A stretch of DNA of 64,000 nucleotides from Riptortus pedestris (GCA_019009955.1 CM032229.1:81712501-81776500), one strand, 5' to 3'. Numbered from the stretch's first letter, positions 24,574 to 37,100 are shown. The notes: a model not told the origin generated them from the sequence alone. A program made the numbers and translations.

Positions 24574-24800
24574 TTTCATCAATTATTACAAATCAGATAG
24601 AATAATTATATTTAATGAATATTGTTACAAATTTACTTTGCTATAAATTTGTTTTATATATTTTTTCCCTAAGTCGAATTTTAACCGAGATTTTAATTTC
24701 TAGCCTTTACTAAACCTTCACTACTATTCAGCTCAGTTTAATAATAAGCTGAAGTATGAAACGCCTTTTACTAAGTTCAAATACCAAATTTTATTTTCAC
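24287..24800 (+). mobile_element. Degenerate Helentron-like copy
   Basis: The 5' part is recognisable (CAGCAAATTTCCCTTGGAGAAAAT; ATACTCATGATGCGATATTC; a decayed GTCCGTTCAAAAT). A long (AT)n array lies at 24484-24569, and a decayed body follows (TTTTAACCGAGATTTTAATTTC). The 3' hairpin end is not detectable. It is more diverged than the other copies and so probably older. Confidence 0.55.
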
Positions 24801-24956
24801 CTGACATAGATATATGATAGTTGTGTCATTATTAATAAAGATTATATTTTATAATAGAATATTTTGTATACAATGCTAAAGATAAAATTTGTTACTGAAC
24901 TTCCAGCAGAAGCGGGGTTGAAATAAAAACATCAAGCACTGTGTTTTAAGAAACAT

Positions 24957-25909
24957 TTAACCTTCCACTAGTAACACTATTTCGATACCCTAGAAAGGTA
25001 ACACAGGGTGACGAGTCACCTCAAGGGATTATTTAAGCAATAAAGGAGATTAATGTTAACACAATAATTTATTTACATTTTGACATTTATATTAAATTAT
25101 TATTAATACAATCGACAACTGAAAAATGAAAAATAGATCGAAAAATCACTACTTGAAGCAGTTGCTACACACTTACTTGCGATGCTCGCTGCACGTAGGT
25201 TTTCCGCATTTCCTACAGGCAGTTTTCACTTTTTTGTCATTTGCTCGTGTGCATAGATGTAATTTTCACGACAAATGCAAATTTTCAGGTTTGTAAATTG
25301 AACATTTCTTTCAACTATAGTTGGGTCAATAAGTAAGTTTAGGGCATCAAGTTCAGATGTGATCTTTGAATAGGTTCTTGCTCGAGGGATTTTTACGATA
25401 TTATGGGCTTGTGTTCTGGTTGGTTTAGATGGTTTCAATGACCATACATGACCATTTTTACCTTTTACAGTGTCCGAAGACGATGGCGTTTCTTCCTCCT
25501 CTTCTGAAGAGTATCCTTCTATTATGTCATCAACATCACTTTCTTCCTGTAGGATATCTTCCTCACCACTTGAATCATCACCAGAATTTACATTGCTTTC
25601 ATTCTCTAGACACTCTTTCACAAATGTGGCTAAATTTGGGCCATTAACATTGCAGGAATCGACTTTATACAAATAAATGTTAAAAAAATTCGGCAACCGA
25701 GAAAGGTAACAGGGGTACTAGTCACCCCAAGGGCATGATAAATCAAGTAAATAGGCTCTGACACGGGGGCCAACACTCAATCGAACAGTACTAACGGGAA
25801 GTGAGATTAGAAAGTAGCTAAGGTTTGCCCTACCATGTCAACTAACAAAACATAAAAGAATAAATCTACGTGGGGTGACGTATCACCCCAGTTATGATCG
25901 AAAGGTTAA
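24957..25909 (-). mobile_element. Second piggyBac deletion derivative
   Basis: TTAA lies at 24957-24960 and 25906-25909. The ends are CCTTCCACTAG (left) and, inverted, CCTTTCGATCAT (right). Subterminal palindromes are GGGTGACGAGTCACC (left) and GGGGTGACGTATCACCCC (right), with a related GGGGTACTAGTCACCCC near 25713. The interior holds transposase N- and C-terminal pieces on the minus strand without the catalytic core. The sequence right of the right TTAA matches 30565-30615, where no element is present, which supports the boundaries. Confidence 0.8.
25172..25696 (-). pseudogene. piggyBac transposase, internally deleted
   Basis: A minus-strand frame from 25696 encodes a Ser/Asp/Glu-rich segment (about residues 30-75) followed by GKNGHVWSLKPSKPTRTQAH, the block that precedes the catalytic domain in piggyBac proteins. 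After the stop at 25226, another frame gives ACRKCGKPTCSEHRK and a stop near 25172, the C-terminal CxxC/CxxH zinc motif. The whole DDD catalytic core is absent and the two pieces are out of frame, so it is non-functional. The element could move only with a transposase from elsewhere. Confidence 0.7.
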
Positions 25910-26598
25910 GTTTGAAAGGTTATGAGTCCATACGGTTTGAGCTAAAGGAGGTAATTGTTAGAATTATTGTTAAAATAAAAATATCCCAATTATTTATCAA
26001 TCGTGTTAATAGTTTAATGCCCGACAATGTGTTTATCTAATTTTTGGGGGTTTTTTTAAAGAGTTATTTTTTTGTTTTTGGTTTTAGCATTCAAATACAT
26101 TTTATTACAAAAGAAGTTATTACTCGAGAAATGGAATATTGAATCTGAGGGATCGAGAGCGAGGGACTCCTCCTCTTGGGAAATTCGCTTAGTTTCTGAA
26201 TGACGGTCACTTATAAATGCTAGCGGAAGTTGTTTGTAAGAAGAATCACCTCAATTACATGTAGCTACTTGGGTTGGTGACTTTGCCCGTGGGGTTTATG
26301 TGTTTGGTAGTTGCCAGTGAGCAGAGATGGAGAGCTAGAAGGGTGCAAATAGGCAGTTAGCAGGGCAGTAAAGGGAGAAGAAGGGCCCAGGTATGTATTC
26401 GGTCCACAAATAACTCAGGGTGCGGTACGGACATTGGTTCTTTTGTATGCAGTCAATTTGTCTGACTGGCTAATGCTGTGAGCTGAGTAATCAGGCCTAG
26501 TCTTTGTCCCCTCAGATCTATGACTTCCTGTTTAGCACCTCAATTTACCTTCCTACGGCTACACATTTGTCACTGATCTTACCAATCAGTCTCTCCCA

Positions 26599-26631
<33 letters not shown>

Positions 26632-27117
26632 ATTCTTACTTAAAAATTCTAGTTTTTTTCTTTCTTTTTTTTTATATTATTGACGCACAAAGTATTTTAT
26701 ATTATTGATCTTTCCTTTTCATCTAATTTATTCCTTTATTTTTTTTTAAATATTCAACTATTTATACATTTAAGGTCTTATTAATCAACTTAATATTTCC
26801 TATTTGTTGTGCATTTCTATTTTTTGGTTCCTATTTTTTTGTTTTATATTCAATTATACATTAGCAATCTTTTTACTCTTAGATCTTAGTAAGTTTTGTT
26901 CTCTTACTGTTGTTGAGATGTTTTGTAATTTTCATTCATGTATTTTATATTTATTATTGTTGTTGATTTTTTTAGTTGATTATTATTTTTTACTAATATT
27001 GCTAATGTTCTAGTGTATTGATGTTAATATTTATTTGTTTTTCTCTTATGTTATCTGAGCAATCAATATTCCAACGTAGCGAATGCTCCAAAATAAAACA
27101 AAAATATTCAGGCTAAC
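25910..27117. other. Non-coding stretch with poly(A)
   Basis: A poly(A) tract lies at about 26600-26629, followed by a T-rich section (26640-27050) whose open frames are low-complexity. 25910-25970 is shared with 30570-30615. I recognise no gene. Confidence 0.45.
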
Positions 27118-27234
27118 CATTTTTCCGTGACGGAAATCATTTGTTGAGGGCTGTGCACATGACACATTTTTGAAAAATGCATTCAAATGCCCATCGGTCC
27201 TACCTTGAAGATGACGCAAATGAGGCCCATTCAA

Positions 27235-27300
<66 letters not shown>
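27118..27300 (+). mobile_element. Degenerate Helentron-like 5' fragment
   Basis: Diverged counterparts of the 5' region are present in order: CGGAAATCATTTGTTGAGG, CACATGACACATTTTTGAAAAA, AAATGCCCATCGGTCCTACC, GATGACGCAAATGAGG, then an (AT)n array at 27235-27299. The body after the array is missing. Confidence 0.6.
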
Positions 27301-27301
<1 letters not shown>

Positions 27302-27549
27302 TTATATACTAAAGGCTGCGCTTTGAGTTGCAGCCATTGTGTTCTTTCACAAGCTGATTTTTCCATATTATAATGCCCACCGAAATCCATAATTATTTGG
27401 TTTCTCCAAAATAGGAATATCTATGCCTCTCTATTTCCCTACGCCCAAGGATCTAACCTTCCAAATATATATTTGATGGAATCGACTTGCCTTACTATGT
27501 GCCCAAGTAATTTCAATCTCCTTCTTTCCTTTTTATTTATTTCGTGATG

Positions 27550-27668
27550 TACTCACTAAATAAAATCCTCAGTCACCCTCTCTATAAAAGGATGGCAACC
27601 TGTATATAAGCCGTCCTAATTAGCCTTAGTGGTACTAAGAAACAACATTTACATCAAGTAAATATATT
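27550..27668 (+). repeat. SINE tail, partial
   Basis: CACTAAATAAAATCCTCAGT, then GGCAACCTGTATATAAGCC, then AATTAGCCTTAGTGG match the tail of the tRNA-derived SINE. The tRNA head is missing. It abuts a full inverted copy, forming a tail-to-tail pair. Confidence 0.65.
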
Positions 27669-27885
27669 GACCTTCACTTTTTGCAACTAAGGCTAATTGG
27701 GATGGATTATCTACAGGTTACCACCCTTTTCTAGACATGGTGGGACTCAGGATTTTATTTAATGAATTCCGTCACTAAATAAATTCCTTTGCCCAGGCGG
27801 GAATCGAACTCGCCACTTTAGGCTTACCATGTGAAATTAAGGTCTACGCTTTAACTCACATGGCTAACCTGCGCCATTAAGTAAT
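27669..27885 (-). repeat. tRNA-derived SINE, near full length
   Basis: On the minus strand: head GGTTAGCCATGTGAGTTAAA (box A-like), box B GCGAGTTCGATTCCCGCC, then the body GGAATTTATTTAGTGACGG, CTGAGTCCCACC and the tail ending near CTTAGTTGCAAAAAGTG. A split internal Pol III promoter in a repeated, non-coding unit of about 210 bp defines a SINE. This is the best preserved copy in the window. Confidence 0.8.
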
Positions 27886-28619
27886 AGCATTGAAACTTCC
27901 TTTAATATAACGGTCCAAGTATTTCGGTTACATTTGGCCATACTTTTTATTTATACTAAGCCAAGTGGGAGTATCTTAAATTTAAAAACTTCAATGATTC
28001 ATAACCACCGACGAGACGTTCTGCCTGTGATAGAAAAATACATACCGAATATATATGTACTACATAGCCATTATATTTGAAATACATATCCTGTATATAT
28101 GAAATGAGTGATAGAAGGAAGCAATAGAGAGGTGGCGATGGAGTCAAGCGTTTAGTTCGTGCTCCAATGAAGCAACGAACCTGTTGGAGCGGGAACTACT
28201 CCCTCCAACCCTACATCCTGTCAGGATAGGTCAACCCATTCATATAACTCACATCTCATATCCAAAATTCTATCATCAAATAGTACAGGAGAGAATTAAT
28301 TTACAGCCTTCAAATAGCATTACTCGTATTTTATTTTCATTTTTCTTTTTTCGGGCCGTCAAATTAGTGATTTATTTTATTTGAAATGTTTGAGAGTAAA
28401 ATTTAAGTATATACATTGAAGGGAGCTGCTGATGCAGCCGCTTTCGAGACCATTTTTCTTAAACTTTTACCACCAATCCTGCCGCCCAGATAGAAAAAAG
28501 ATGGCCCGTTGTTAGTAATATTCCGAATCCTCAAAAAACTCAAAATTCAAAATTAATGACATGATATAAATGTATTCCAAATAATAATCACTCCTGTAGT
28601 GGTATTACAGAAATGCAAT

Positions 28620-28664
<45 letters not shown>

Positions 28665-29572
28665 GCCCATCTATATAATTATTTTCCTACTAACTGTTTG
28701 GTTATCGCAATCTCGATTAGCTCTTTTTTAAATCCAAAGTTAAATGCTTCTTTTTGAAGTGAACCAAACGTTCAATATTGCGTTTAATCGGACCAGGAGT
28801 GGTGTGGACTCTTTTGAAGGATGAAATAAATAATGCAGGGCGTCTCTGTTATTATACGCAAAACAGTAAACAATTCTGTAACAAGTCGACTTTCATTAAT
28901 TATTTCCAACATTTGTTGAATTAATATATGTGGCTTTACCTCATTAACATTAACAGAATAGTGTTACGTATATTATGAAACTAATACTACTAATCAAAAG
29001 ATGTAATATATTGACCATTTCATAATAAAAAAAAAAGAACCTAAGCAAAGCTACTCAATCTAGAATATTTGCATTTATTTTTATTGTCACCCTTTTCTAA
29101 ACCTCTTCCCCACCCTGAGTTGAATTCAGAAGAGGAAGTGCACAATAAGACGTTACAATGACCGATATGAAATTTCAACATTTTAAAACTGGCTGTTTTT
29201 ATACGTTGGTAGGAAGATATGTACAGTTGTCACGTCGAAACTAGTCAAAATGGGTTCGGGGAGAGTCAATATAGATAATTCTGAAAATTTTCTCAATCAC
29301 AATGATAATTTTATTTCGTGAAAAAAAAAAAAAAAAAGTGTAATGCCTTATTAAAGTACCACAATTTTTTTTAATTTGGAAACTCTCCAAATAGAAATAT
29401 GACATAAGTTGTGACTAGTTCTTTGGGATTTCAGTGAGTTGGATTGACCATCAACTTGCTTTTGACGTCTACCCAAATTAATTAAATTAAATCAAATTAA
29501 TTAAATTAAATTAAACTAAATTATGCTTGATACCAAATATAATACAAGCTATTTTTTATTTAGTAACAAATA

Positions 29573-29615
<43 letters not shown>

Positions 29616-31234
29616 TCACAAACAATCATAATACTTTTACTAGCATGTTTTTAAGAATATTTTTTAATTGAAATTAATAAAACAAGTAGCTGATGTCTTT
29701 GAGGTAATAAATTCGCAAATATAATTCAAACAAATATTTATTGCAGCATTTAAAAAAATTTTAAATCTAGATTTACCTGCAATAATAATACAGGAAATGA
29801 GTTGCATACAAAACATGTATTAGCGATGTATTTAAAAATGTAAATAAATATTATTTGAATAATAAAATAATTGCCTTTTTAAATTTATTTTTTTTCTTTG
29901 TGGCCCTCCCTTGGTCCTTGGGCACGGGCATTTGCCGGCCTTCCAGCCTGGCCAGTCCAGCGCTGCGTGACAGCTTACTCACTTGAGCAAGTTGGGCTCA
30001 TGAAGTTAAATTGATATTGGTTTGACACCAGGGTTGGGTACAAATAAAATAAGACATGTTTTCCCCGAAGAATTATGAGTGTCAGAAAGAGTGATTGACT
30101 ATTCAGATAAATGGCGATATTGCTAACGTGGAAGACTAACTAACTGTCAGAAGAAGTATAAGAACACATACCTTGGCCTTGATTATGATGAAGAAGGAAG
30201 GCAAATACACATTAGAAGCAGGACTGTAGCAGTAAAACGAACTAAGTGAGAGGGAATGGAGTAGAAACAAGCAGTAAAGCAATAAAAGCAGGCATAGGAG
30301 GCGGGAGATTTGAAGTCATAAAACAGCTTAGTTACTTCGACTAGCACTTAAGGCCACTTTATTTTACACCCTGCCAACACTAGTAACGGGGCGAGTGAGT
30401 GCTTTTCAAAACTGTTATCCATCGAATAGGTTAGTAGTCGCACGGCGAGCTGTTAGTGCTTTTATGGGTACTAGGGGTTAAATGGACGACTGCTTAACGT
30501 GACAACACTATTAATTCGTCATTCGACTAATTTGAGCTCATTTCGCTCGGTTTTTAAGAAACCTTTAAGTTTAAAAGGTTAAGAGACCATACGGTTTGAA
30601 CTAAAGGAAGTAATTGTTAGTACAGCAACAGTCTTAAGAACCTGCTTACAATCCTTCCTTATTCTGTCTTGAGTTAGTTAATCGTTCCTGATGTTTATTT
30701 CATCCCTAAAATCATGAACCGGCGAGTTTACATTAATTTCTTTTTTAGCAAACATTTTTCATCCATTTTTTGGTTAATTTATTAACAAAAAAAGTTTTCT
30801 ATTTTTATCGAAAATGAAAATTTGTAACTCCATTTCTAACAGTTACCATGACGAATTCTATCCTGTTACTTTCTTCAAGCTAAATTGCTTCCTAGGTGTA
30901 AATGAACTTTTTTTAATCATATTACACCCTAATATGGCAGAAACATTGGCTTTAAGTAAAATAATAGTTATTAATCCTAGACACTTTCTCTTATATACGT
31001 TGGCTAAATTATTCCTTAAGCATAACTAATATTTCTATCTTGGATTTTCTTACATTTCAAAATTTGGAATTTGTTTACTCTTTCACTTCTTCATAATGTC
31101 CTTCGGAAAAGACATCACTAAGTTTTGTAACATAATGCTTATTATAATAGTTATCTTCGTTTCAATAATTACTGACATTGTTTATTTTCCTATCTTCTTT
31201 ATGTCAAGTTCCATGTATTTTAATAATTAATATT
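27886..31234. other. Non-coding stretch with microsatellites and a faint RT-like trace
   Basis: (AT)n arrays lie at about 28626-28660 and 29578-29612, and TTAAAT-type low complexity at 29480-29525. At 30150-30245 (+) one frame reads KKYKNTYLGLDYDEEGRQIH, whose YLG resembles a late reverse-transcriptase motif; this is weak. A GC-rich patch at 29905-30000 is unexplained. 30377-30481 ends in GGGGTTAA and may be a piggyBac-like end. No gene is recognised. Confidence 0.4.
30545..30615 (+). repeat. Paralogous empty site of the 25-kb piggyBac
   Basis: TTTTAAGAAACCTTTAAGTTTAAAAGG and the following CCATACGGTTTGAACTAAAG match both flanks of the element at 24957-25909 joined through a single TTAA (30565-30568). 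It is therefore the same host repeat without the insertion. Confidence 0.7.
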
Positions 31235-31445
31235 AATAATTTATTTATTTATTAACGACGAATCTGTTTTACTATAGCTAATTGGGACGGGTTATGAACA
31301 GGTCACCGCCCTATTCTAGCATTGGTGGGACTAACGAAGTTACTTAATGAGTTCGACATCAATAAATTCCTATTGTACAGGCGGGAATCGAACAATGCTT
31401 TAGATTAAGGCCAATGCCTTAACTCACATAGCAAATCTGAGCTCT
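31235..31445 (-). repeat. tRNA-derived SINE copy
   Basis: On the minus strand: GCTATGTGAGTTAAGGCATT (box A side), a decayed box B (TTCGATTCCCGCC), body and tail with TTAATAAATAAATAA. There is a small deletion between the head and box B. Confidence 0.75.
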
Positions 31446-32325
31446 GAAGCGAAATTTAATAAATTTTGGACGATCAATGTCACTAGTTTCAAAATGAGGT
31501 TATTATATTTATTGCATACACATTAACTATGGACCCTTCAATGTTTAATAAGTGCTTTTATGGAAACTGTTTTTATATTTTTGGGAGATAAATGCTTACT
31601 CATATGGTATTGTATGTGTAAAAATTTTTTTACAAAAAAAATAAATTACAACCAATCTATTTTCAGTCATATTTTAAATAAGATAAATATTTAGTCGCTA
31701 TTTTGATGAAACGAATGATTGGATGTTTGGGCTTTTTTCTCCAAAAGTGAACTTATACATATCATATGCAAAGATTACAACATAAGCTTCAGATGACCTA
31801 AAAGACCATTGTAGCATTAAAAAAAAAGAGGGAACATATAGCTAAGAAGAGAAATAAGGGAAAATCAGGAAATCCTCGCTACAAATTGAATTGAAATCAA
31901 CACGATCCGGAAAGAGGGGAGCGAAAATCTGATTTGTGAAAATAGCATCGAACCATCGCCTTACCATCCTGGAAGCTCACTGAGCCTGTATCTCTCCTAC
32001 AACCTGTTTAATATAAAATTTATCAATAGATATTTTATTTTACTTATTTCACCTTCAGAGAAACAAATCCTCCTTTTGTTATTAGATCCACTAGTTGAAA
32101 AACTGTAGTTTAATAATCTAGAATATATTAATAGAATACATTAAAGTCTGATACGTTACAATTTGAATACATTTGGTTTCAATTAGACAATAAATAGTTT
32201 TTGGTAATGCACAATTATTGAACAGGCAGTTCATTCAAAATACCGACGCAAATAATACTACAAAGAACTTGGTGTGAGAAGATAATCAAGTTCTAGTACT
32301 AGGTTGGTCAACATTGCTCAGTTGC
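31446..32325. other. Non-coding stretch, nothing recognised
   Basis: No gene or classified repeat seen. Confidence 0.4.
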
Positions 32326-32450
32326 AATTGTCATTATTAATTGATTTCCTTCTCCAGGGATTGCCTTTTTTACAACAATCACGAACGTTTTGGGGCTCTG
32401 AGCTCTCTTCTTCAGATGAAATATGCTTTCAATTAACGTATCTAGTAATG
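32326..32450 (-). repeat. Possible Penelope-like 3' tail
   Basis: On the minus strand CATCTGAAGAAGAGAGCTCA is followed by GAGCCCCAAAACGTTCGTG, a CTGAAGA...GAGC-xx-CAAAACGTT hairpin-type motif typical of Penelope-like and some LINE 3' ends. No coding region is attached. Confidence 0.4.
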
Positions 32451-32730
32451 TGTCAAAACACCCCCCACCCACGCAGATACATCATAATTTCTTAATTACC
32501 CTAAGTCCTTAATTGTCTAGTAACAGAAATGACGGTTCAATTGAAGGCGAAACAACTGAGAGAGCAAAAATAAAACTCGTGACTTCCATAGAAATGTCAA
32601 AAGGTCAATGGCTAATGCTATAGAAGGATTTTTTAATTTAATTATGAATTATTCCTTACAACATTAGAAAAATGTATACATTTATTTGACAACACATACA
32701 TACATGTAAGATCATAGGTGTAAAATGCTT

Positions 32731-32854
32731 TTAGCAGATTTCCCTTAAGGGAAATCAGCTATTGAGGTTGTACTCATGACGCGATTTTCGAAATTTTTCT
32801 TCAAATGTCCATCGATCCTACCCAGGAGATGACGAAAATGAGGTTCGTTCAAAA

Positions 32855-32914
<60 letters not shown>

Positions 32915-33310
32915 CTGCTAGTGGTCGCAAATTTTGTCTTATCGTTACCAAACTCGGAACAGGGGGAGGGGGGGTTTAAAGGGGGAGAATTTAGAAAATT
33001 CTTAATATCTCCGTTATTACGCGTCGGATCGAAAAATTGTAGAACCAATCTTATTGCAAATGTAATTTTCTATAAATGTTATTATGCACATTTTTTCATT
33101 ATCTTGATAATATACTGAGATATTTGCATTTTTTTAGTTTTCGGTCTTCTCCTACTCATCTCATATTTTCAATATTCTATTATGTTCTTCAAATAAAGAA
33201 GCTTAAATACCAAACATTGTTCTCATTGAACTTTTGAGTTTTGAGATAAATGCAAATACGTGGCGCACGTGGGAAATCTGCTTAGTTAACGGAGCCTCTG
33301 CGTGACGGAT
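32731..33310 (+). mobile_element. Helentron-like element, variant B
   Basis: The 5' end is TTAGCAGATTTCCCTTAAGG and the (AT)n array is at 32857-32911. The 3' part is GGGAAATCTGCTTAGTTAAC with a decayed hairpin and GCGTGACGGAT. The right half differs from other copies: it carries AGCTTAAATACCAAACATTG and GAGATAAATGCAAATACGTGG, as in the copies at 60569 and 62198. Confidence 0.85.
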
Positions 33311-33364
33311 AATTCAATTTGGCCCACATGATTTTTTTTTCTAAAAGAAAGCAAACACTTTATT

Positions 33365-33540
33365 AATGAATTATTATTTATTAACGTCCAATTTTTGCTA
33401 CTATGGCTAATAGGGACGGGTTAACTTGAGGTTACCATCCTTTTCTAGTGGGAATAAGGATTACATTTATTCGTTCGTCACTAAATAAATTCCTATTTCC
33501 CCGAGAATCTAACTCGCCATTCTAGGTTTACCATGTGTCA
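33365..33540 (-). repeat. SINE copy, 5' truncated
   Basis: The minus strand has a decayed box B (GCGAGTTAGATTCTCGGG) and the shared tail (GGAATTTATTTAGTGACG; CCATAGTAGCAAAAATTGG). The box A side is lost where an (AT)n array (33546-33593) begins. Confidence 0.65.
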
Positions 33541-33542
33541 AA

Positions 33543-33545
<3 letters not shown>

Positions 33546-33593
<48 letters not shown>
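33546..33593. repeat. (AT)n microsatellite
   Basis: An uninterrupted TA repeat of about 48 bp at the broken head of a SINE. Confidence 0.9.
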
Positions 33594-33596
<3 letters not shown>

Positions 33597-34034
33597 CCTA
33601 TTCTATTCCAGATTTTTAAAAATGAAACTTTGCGAAATCGATAATAAGACTACAGAGAATGTTAAGGTTCCGTTTTCGGAATTCCGAGTTATACGTATTA
33701 AATTATATAACAAATTTACACAGGGAAAACTGTGTGAGTTCCTTACGGAATCATGAGTTTGAAATGGGGAAATATGATTTTTCATTTTGATACCTTGAAG
33801 GATTCACAGTCATAAAAATACTGGGGGAGAGAAGCATTATACATCATTTAGTCGTTTATGAAAATACAAACTTTTCAATTGGCATTGTCTCAACGATAGT
33901 CTGGAATCATTTTTCTTTTTGAAATCAATATTTTCAATTGAAAATGTTATTCCACTTATGACATACAAATCTCCTTCTTGACTTATTAAGTAGCTACAAA
34001 ACTGTTTGTAGTTCTGCTAAAAGTTGTCCATTCA

Positions 34035-34180
34035 ACTGCACTGTACTTAGGGCAGAACTGTACGGAATTTGGTTGGATCTAAAAAGCATGAAATCAGCAC
34101 AAACTTACCATACGACAATTTTTAGAGATTCTCTGGGTTCATTACAAATTTTGGATGAGTGGTAATCCAATATTTGAGAT
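34035..34180 (+). pseudogene. LINE ORF2 RNase H relic
   Basis: One frame encodes RAELYGIWLDLKSMKS then TIFRDSLGSLQILDEW before a stop. AEL.xI and F-DSL.S-L are the second and third conserved blocks of the RNase H domain found in Jockey, R1 and I-type non-LTR retrotransposons. Only about 48 codons are clear. Sequence to about 34700 may be further decayed ORF2 (other frames), but I see no secure motif. It is a dead fragment. A retroviral-type RNase H is a less likely alternative. Confidence 0.55.
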
Positions 34181-37100
34181 CAAAATAGAAGTAATACATA
34201 AACAATAAATAATGTGAATCACGAGGTATTTGAACTTATAGTTAGTACAACAGCTGAAAGCTAGCCAGATTAATTACTGAACAAAGTCCAAACATATAAA
34301 TACATTTACTGTACGATGTAAGGCAAATAGAAAACCGAATCCTAGACTATCTCTATACATACGGCAATCAGAGTGAATTAACACGAACAACCTCCTCCGC
34401 AGTATTAAATGCACAAACAAGAAGAGACCATTTGGTCATAGGAGAATTAAACGGGTTGATGTTGTCCTTCCACAACCAAGAATTTGGCAAACACACCTAA
34501 TTCATAGATTTAAGGGCTGACACCCCAATTTGTTTTTAAATACTGCAGCAATTACTTAACGATGAAACATGTACTAAACGAAATAGCAATTAACAAAAAT
34601 AACATCATTAAACGATTATCATTAAATTGTGCAACCATTGTAGATTTGAATATAACCAAAAAGTTCGATTATAAATGTAAAAATAATTTTAAAACCATTT
34701 TAAGAACTCATTTTCATACCCTACTCTCGTTTTTATAGCGTATTTATTAAGATTTTCACTGGTGTAGCTCTCATTATAGTTTAATAGATAAGTATGGAAA
34801 CAAATTGAACTTCATATTAATTAAAGGTTTGCTTTTATGATTATAAATAATAAGTTTTTCTGTCTTTAAGAAAAATAGTTAGTTTATAAAAAGAGATTCA
34901 TCCCCATCTAACTTGTCCTAGTTACGAAAATGAGGAATTTTATTATATTTAATATTTACTAGTAACATTTCATTGGAATTTGCATTCATTTAACATGAAT
35001 AAATGTGATGTCAAATAATTCGGATATTTGATCGTAAAATAAAACATTTTCATCGGTACATGTCTACTTCAATATGCCAAATAGCATCCTATAGCTGGAT
35101 TCAGACGTGTCGTGTTCTGTATATTTCCCATGTCAATAAACAACGATTAATGTGCAGGATGGCTGATCTCGTGATGCACCGAATACACTAACATTGTCAA
35201 TATCTAGGAGCGACATATCTATGTCTTCGATGACAGAATGTCCTATATCCTTTTTAGCGATGATTTCAGTTATCGTTGAATATTAGTAAAATATTTATTT
35301 ACATCTGCCTGGCAACATACGCAACGTTGCTCTTAATTATCAATTCATACAGAACCTGAAATATTGTTATTGTTATTTCGTGGATGAACCTATATATAGG
35401 GCAAAACGTTTACTGAAACAATATTCATTTATTTTATTCCCATCATAATGTGTTTGATTCATTAAAATATATTCAAAATCAATCTGAAAAAATTAAAAGT
35501 GATGGTTTTTTTTCCCACTAAACTAGAAAAGGTTAGAATATTTTACCTTCTTCACAAACTTCTATAAGTAAATATAAACAAAAAAAATATTAAATGGATT
35601 CTATAATACAGACCAATTTTTAAAAAATGAATTAAAACGTTTCGGATGGATGCTTACATAAATCGTTAGTTTCTCGATTTTTTTAAACTGAACACCAGCC
35701 AGTATACTTATTCGAAATGTATTCTTTCTTTTCCAAACCACTGATATTTGTTTATTTCATGATAATGACCATCATAATGCTAGGAGCTTTTTGTTATTAA
35801 TTCTATTATAGTGGTATATCATTGCGCTTCATCAAAACTCCTCCAAAACTAATTCTTACTTCTTGAGTTATGACCTGATGTCCAGCCTTCGCCACCCCTC
35901 CTCCTGGGTATGAAAACACCCTTGCTTCGGCAAAACTCTTTTCTTACTTCCTACAGGTGTACTCTTTAGCATTTCATTGGACTATCTGATGAAAAACGAA
36001 TCCCATTCAGCTTACTCTGACATTTTTGACAAACAAAAAAATATAACACACGTTCAACGAGACATTCAGCGGCGTTGGGTATTCTTTGGGAATACTCTTT
36101 TACTGCATTTACCAATACCACGCTGGTTATATCTATAATCACTAAGTTGTTTACATATGCCTCATGCTTTGCGTGAAAATGAATCAAGCTTATATTACTT
36201 TGAATTATTTTAACAAAACTTAAATTTATCAATTCTTTTTTATTTTATTTCCAAACAAGCGTAAAACAACGACTATATTCCTTAGTTCTTCTTGTGTGAC
36301 CGTAAAATTCAATAATGAGGCTGTTTATATGTCAAAAAGTGATTTTCCTCAATTAATTTATGGATTAGTATTATTCATAAGGACGAGCAGTACCTATAAT
36401 ATGGAACCTTTCACCAGAAACGGAAGGTTATTTGTTTCAATTATTTAATTGCCAAAAGTTTCGTACAGACATGTGGAGCTTTTTTCTAGAACTTCCCTAT
36501 GTATGTACCAGAAAGAAATATTTCTGGTATAATTAATGTAAGTTCTAGGTACATTTTAAATTAATTAGTACTTCAAATAATACATTTCTTTCAATTTTAA
36601 GAAAAGTCTTATTACATGAAATATTGTATTATTAAAAGGGATTCATTTGTATATTATTATTGTAATTAGAAAGTGGATATCATTGAACTGAGCAGATCAA
36701 GTATTCATTCCCCATATTGTGTATTGCAGAATTTATCTCAAGTCTGTCTTAATATTTAATATTTAAGCTATTAATATTTTATGGCTCAAATCTTTACAAA
36801 CTGAGATACTGAAAAAAAATTATGGTTTTAATTCGACGTTTTACTCAATTTGACCTGTTGGCTGGCTATCTTAGAACAGGCATTGGACACTCTACTCAAT
36901 GGTAATGATGGGGTTACATGTTCTTAGGAAATTGATAATTTTCACTTCTTACTAATTCGTTAAAAAAAAAGGCCAATTCAAAATAATTGAGCTATATAAT
37001 CTTATGTGTAGGTTAATTCACTCTTTACCCCACACTTCCTTCAAAGATTCAATGTAACAGCTTTTAGGATGATTTTTTCAGTAATTATATAGGAAAGGCA

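Noticed and set aside
27669..27885. A true tRNA gene
   Set aside because: The head has box A- and box B-like sequence but cannot form a complete cloverleaf acceptor stem by eye, and the whole unit of about 210 bp is repeated elsewhere; it is a SINE.
30377..30481. A third complete piggyBac-like element
   Set aside because: GGGGTTAA at 30474-30481 looks like an end, but I find no matching TTAA-adjacent partner or coding trace.
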